From Sphingomonas sp. LM7 (lineage in GTDB: Bacteria > Pseudomonadota > Alphaproteobacteria > Sphingomonadales > Sphingomonadaceae), in the NCBI RefSeq assembly GCF_002002925.1, contig NZ_CP019511.1:3193001-3257000 (forward strand): a DNA stretch of 64,000 nucleotides, read 5' to 3'. Positions 62,199-64,000 of the stretch are shown here, one piece after another. Both the position numbers and the translations under genes were made by a program. The notes under the pieces were generated by a model, which was given only the letters and a program-made list of their open reading frames with translations, was not told the origin of the DNA and made no database searches. How positions within the stretch are numbered: position 1 is the first letter of the stretch; every line of letters begins with the position of its first letter.

Positions 62199-62609
62199 TC
62201 ACGGCACGATCCCGAGCTCGCGGGCGCGGGCGATTGCATCGGTGCGCCGCCGGGCGTCGAGCTTCTCGAACAGCCGCGCGACATGCGTCTTCACGGTGTT
62301 GGGCGAGACGTGGAGCCGATCGGCGATTTCCCTGTTCGATCGTCCCGCGGCCAGTTCGTGGAGCACCGCCAGTTCGCGCGCGCTGATGCCCAGCGCCGCC
62401 TGCGCCTTCGGATTGCCGTCGAACGGCGCCGCGCCGGGCCGCGCCAGCGCGCGCATGCCGAGCACGATGCCCAGGACGAGGAACCCCGCCGCGATCAGGA
62501 AGATGTAGATGTCCTCGAAATACGTCCGCGCGATGCGGCGATAGTCGAGCCATTGCAGCGCCAGCGTCCCGGCCGCCAGCACTGCGCCATAGGGAAGTAT
62601 GCGCCTCAC
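62199..62609 (-). CDS. Membrane-tethered LuxR-type HTH regulator
   Basis: A 136-residue protein: two hydrophobic helices in the first 55 residues (RRILPYGAVLAAGTLALQWL and FEDIYIFLIAAGFLVLGIVL) followed by a LuxR/GerE DNA-binding domain (about residues 74-136). The HTH core is ISARELAVLHELAAGRSNRE, LHVSPNTVKTHVARLFEKLD, matching NarL/FixJ-type recognition helices. There is no receiver or autoinducer domain. I start at GTG 62609 with GGGGGC upstream; a TTG nine codons earlier is also possible. It is divergent from ctaB (105 bp) and upstream of DUF4199. The stimulus is unknown. Confidence 0.85.
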   Translation of the reverse strand: MRRILPYGAVLAAGTLALQWLDYRRIARTYFEDIYIFLIAAGFLVLGIVLGMRALARPGAAPFDGNPKAQAALGISARELAVLHELAAGRSNREIADRLHVSPNTVKTHVARLFEKLDARRRTDAIARARELGIVP

Positions 62610-62714
62610 AATGCCCCCGTCGCCGCCCCGGGGCAAAGGCTAGCGCCGCGCCGGGCATGAGACAATGCGGCCCCTTTCCCCCCGGGTGCGCCCGGCCTAT
62701 AGCGCTGCCAAGCC

Positions 62715-63617
62715 ATGAGCACTTCCGCCGCCACCGTACTCCTTCCTGCCGAATGGCGGGATTTTCTCGCGCTGACCAAGCCGCGGGTGATGACGCTCGT
62801 CGTGTTCACCGGGCTGTGCGGGATGCTCGCCGCGCCGGTGCCGATTCATCCGATTCTCGGCTTCACCGCGATCCTGTGCATTGCGCTCGGTGCGGGCGCG
62901 GCGGGCGCGCTCAACCAATGGTATGAAGCCGATCTCGATTCGAAGATGCGCCGCACGCAAGGGCGGCCGCTGCCTGCCGGGCGGATGGACCGCCAGTCGG
63001 CGCTGCATTTCGGCGTGGGACTCGCCTGTTTCAGCCTCGCATTGATGTATTTCGCGATCAACCTGGCGGCGACGCTGATCCTCGCGGTGTCGATCCTGTT
63101 CTACGTCTTCATCTACACGATCTGGCTCAAGCGCCGCACGCCGCAGAACATCGTCATCGGCGGCGCCGCGGGTGCCTTCCCGCCGCTGATCGGCTGGGCG
63201 GCGGCGACGGGGGATGTCGCGCTGCTGCCGGCGTTGCTGTTCGCGCTGATCTTCCTGTGGACGCCGCCGCATTTCTGGGCACTCGCGCTGTTCGTGAAGA
63301 CCGATTACGCCAATGCCGGAGTGCCGATGCTGCCGGTCGTGGCGGGCGAACGCAACACGCGCACCCAGATCGGACTCTACACCTTCCCCATGGCCGCCGC
63401 CGCGGTCGCACCCTGGCCGCTTGGGCTCACCGGCGCGCTCTATGGCTGGTCGGCGGTGCTGCTGACCGGCATCTTCGCCGCGCTGGTGGTCCATGTCACC
63501 TTCCGCACGTCGGTGCCCGACGACACGATGGTGCCCGAAAAGCGGCTGTTCAAATATTCGATCCTCTATCTGTTCCTGATGTTCGGCGCGTTGGTCGCCG
63601 ATAGGTGGTTTGCATGA
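62715..63617 (+). CDS. ctaB: Protohaem IX farnesyltransferase
   Basis: Converts haem b to haem O by adding a farnesyl group, a step in making the haem a of the ctaC-ctaD oxidase. It is a UbiA-superfamily membrane prenyltransferase of 300 aa with nine helices. The first Asp-rich motif is [20 protein letters not shown] and the second region is [38 protein letters not shown] opens the domain. Its stop overlaps the next start (ATGA). It reads away from the LuxR regulator gene. Confidence 0.96.
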   Translation: MSTSAATVLLPAEWRDFLALTKPRVMTLVVFTGLCGMLAAPVPIHPILGFTAILCIALGAGAAGALNQWYEADLDSKMRRTQGRPLPAGRMDRQSALHFGVGLACFSLALMYFAINLAATLILAVSILFYVFIYTIWLKRRTPQNIVIGGAAGAFPPLIGWAAATGDVALLPALLFALIFLWTPPHFWALALFVKTDYANAGVPMLPVVAGERNTRTQIGLYTFPMAAAAVAPWPLGLTGALYGWSAVLLTGIFAALVVHVTFRTSVPDDTMVPEKRLFKYSILYLFLMFGALVADRWFA

Positions 63618-63754
63618 ACGACGTCGACCAAACCGAAGTGATCCGCGCTCGCCAGCGCGCGCGGGCGCGCGTGATGGCGCTGCTGCTCGGCGCGTTCGTC
63701 ATCCTCGTCTTCGCGATCTCGATCGTGAAGATGCAGATCGGGCACGGCGGATGA
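63614..63754 (+). CDS. 46-residue single-pass protein between ctaB and ctaG (CoxF-like)
   Basis: [20 protein letters not shown] is a basic cytoplasmic N-terminus, followed by one transmembrane helix ([18 protein letters not shown]) and a short tail KMQIGHGG. Its ATG overlaps the ctaB stop and its stop overlaps the ctaG start, both as ATGA. Alphaproteobacterial cta/cox operons often carry a short membrane protein here, sometimes called CoxF; it is presumed to help oxidase assembly, but no mechanism is established. Position and double coupling make it a real gene despite its size. Confidence 0.8.
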   Translation: MNDVDQTEVIRARQRARARVMALLLGAFVILVFAISIVKMQIGHGG

Positions 63755-64000
63755 ACCGCAATGCCCGCACTGCGCTGCTCGCCGGCCTAGGTGTGTGCAC
63801 GATGACCGGCGTCGGCTTCGCCAGCGTGCCGCTCTATCGGATGTTCTGCGAAGTGACCGGGCTCAACGGGACCACCCAGCGTGGCGAGCGCGCGCCGGGC
63901 GCCACGGGGCAGAAGATCACCGTCGCCTTTGACAGCAATGTCGCGGCCAAGCTGCCCTGGAAGTTCACGCCGGAGCGCCGCGCCGACACGATCGACATCG
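63751..64000 (+). CDS. ctaG: Cytochrome c oxidase assembly protein CtaG/Cox11, 3' end cut off
   Basis: Cox11-type copper chaperone that delivers CuB to subunit I. Only the first 83 codons are in the window. [20 protein letters not shown] leads into a single membrane anchor and VGFASVPLYRMFCEVTGLNG, the strongly conserved Cox11 PLYRMFC stretch, then ITVAFDSNVAAKLPWKFTPE at the start of the periplasmic domain. The copper-binding CFC motif lies beyond the window edge. The start overlaps the 46-residue gene (ATGA). Confidence 0.95.
   Translation, partial: MNRNARTALLAGLGVCTMTGVGFASVPLYRMFCEVTGLNGTTQRGERAPGATGQKITVAFDSNVAAKLPWKFTPERRADTIDI

Overview
This 64 kb window is GC-rich, densely packed chromosomal DNA from an alphaproteobacterium, most probably a sphingomonad (Sphingomonas or a close relative). 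The taxonomic call is inference. It rests on the high G+C third-position bias, the many TonB-dependent receptors and exported DUF proteins (DUF4893, DUF6607, DUF1176, DUF2141, CC_3452-like), the pyrE-pdxJ-acpS-lepB and ctaC-ctaD...ctaB-ctaG gene orders, and REP-like repeats of a type I associate with sphingomonads. I see no tRNA, rRNA, CRISPR array, integrase, transposase or prophage gene. No gene-free stretch exceeds about 185 bp.

Layout. 1-7.3 kb: partial Xaa-Pro aminopeptidase, a D-threonine-aldolase-like PLP enzyme, a membrane GGDEF protein, oligopeptidase B, a DUF4893 lipoprotein, a 62-residue twin-CxxC protein and a small outer-membrane barrel. 7.5-14.4 kb: an HxlR regulator divergent from a CC_3452-like periplasmic protein, bifunctional Rel/SpoT with a coupled DUF4240 gene, then a haem-type TonB receptor with a DUF6607 protein behind a candidate Fur box. 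14.5-18.8 kb: glycan/lipid-carrier genes (GtrB-like GT2, SAM methyltransferase, GtrA, a GT-C-like membrane protein) and a REP-like repeat. 18.8-23.2 kb: a tightly overlapping reverse operon argB-yggT-DUF167-folD-hypothetical-marC, preceded by a queuosine-precursor transporter. 23.3-27 kb: CNT nucleoside transporter, a small exported protein, 3-hydroxyacyl-CoA dehydrogenase, DUF1176. 27-31.7 kb: egtB-egtD (ergothioneine), PduO-type adenosyltransferase, PilZ protein, a 31-residue membrane peptide, HIG1-like protein, and gluQ carrying an in-frame palindromic insertion. 31.7-37.8 kb: HNH endonuclease, exported hypothetical, class A PBP, L-threonine aldolase, EamA transporter, NAD(P) epimerase. 37.9-45.6 kb: three tandem M28 metallopeptidases and aminopeptidase N. 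45.7-51.2 kb: a second glycosylation locus (GT39-like, two GT4 enzymes, a multi-pass membrane protein, DUF2141). 51.2-58.1 kb: reverse operon pyrE-pdxJ-hypothetical-acpS-lepB-AI-2E family-maiA-TonB receptor. 58.2-64 kb: cytochrome c oxidase genes ctaC-ctaD, a terminator, an inserted block (95-residue protein, DUF4199, membrane-tethered LuxR regulator), then ctaB-46 aa protein-ctaG (cut by the window edge).

The genes are mostly housekeeping. Many neighbours are translationally coupled through ATGA, GTGA or TGATG overlaps, and five convergent gene pairs overlap at their 3' ends. The least ordinary things here are the palindromic element read in frame inside gluQ, the tandem M28 triplet with GC-rich hairpins at its junctions, a large inverted repeat that has entered the 5' end of a TonB-receptor reading frame, a probable CTG start in the DUF167 gene, a LuxR-type regulator anchored in the membrane within the oxidase region, and a glycosylation locus of unknown product. 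I found no clear evidence of a wholly new defence or mobile system.
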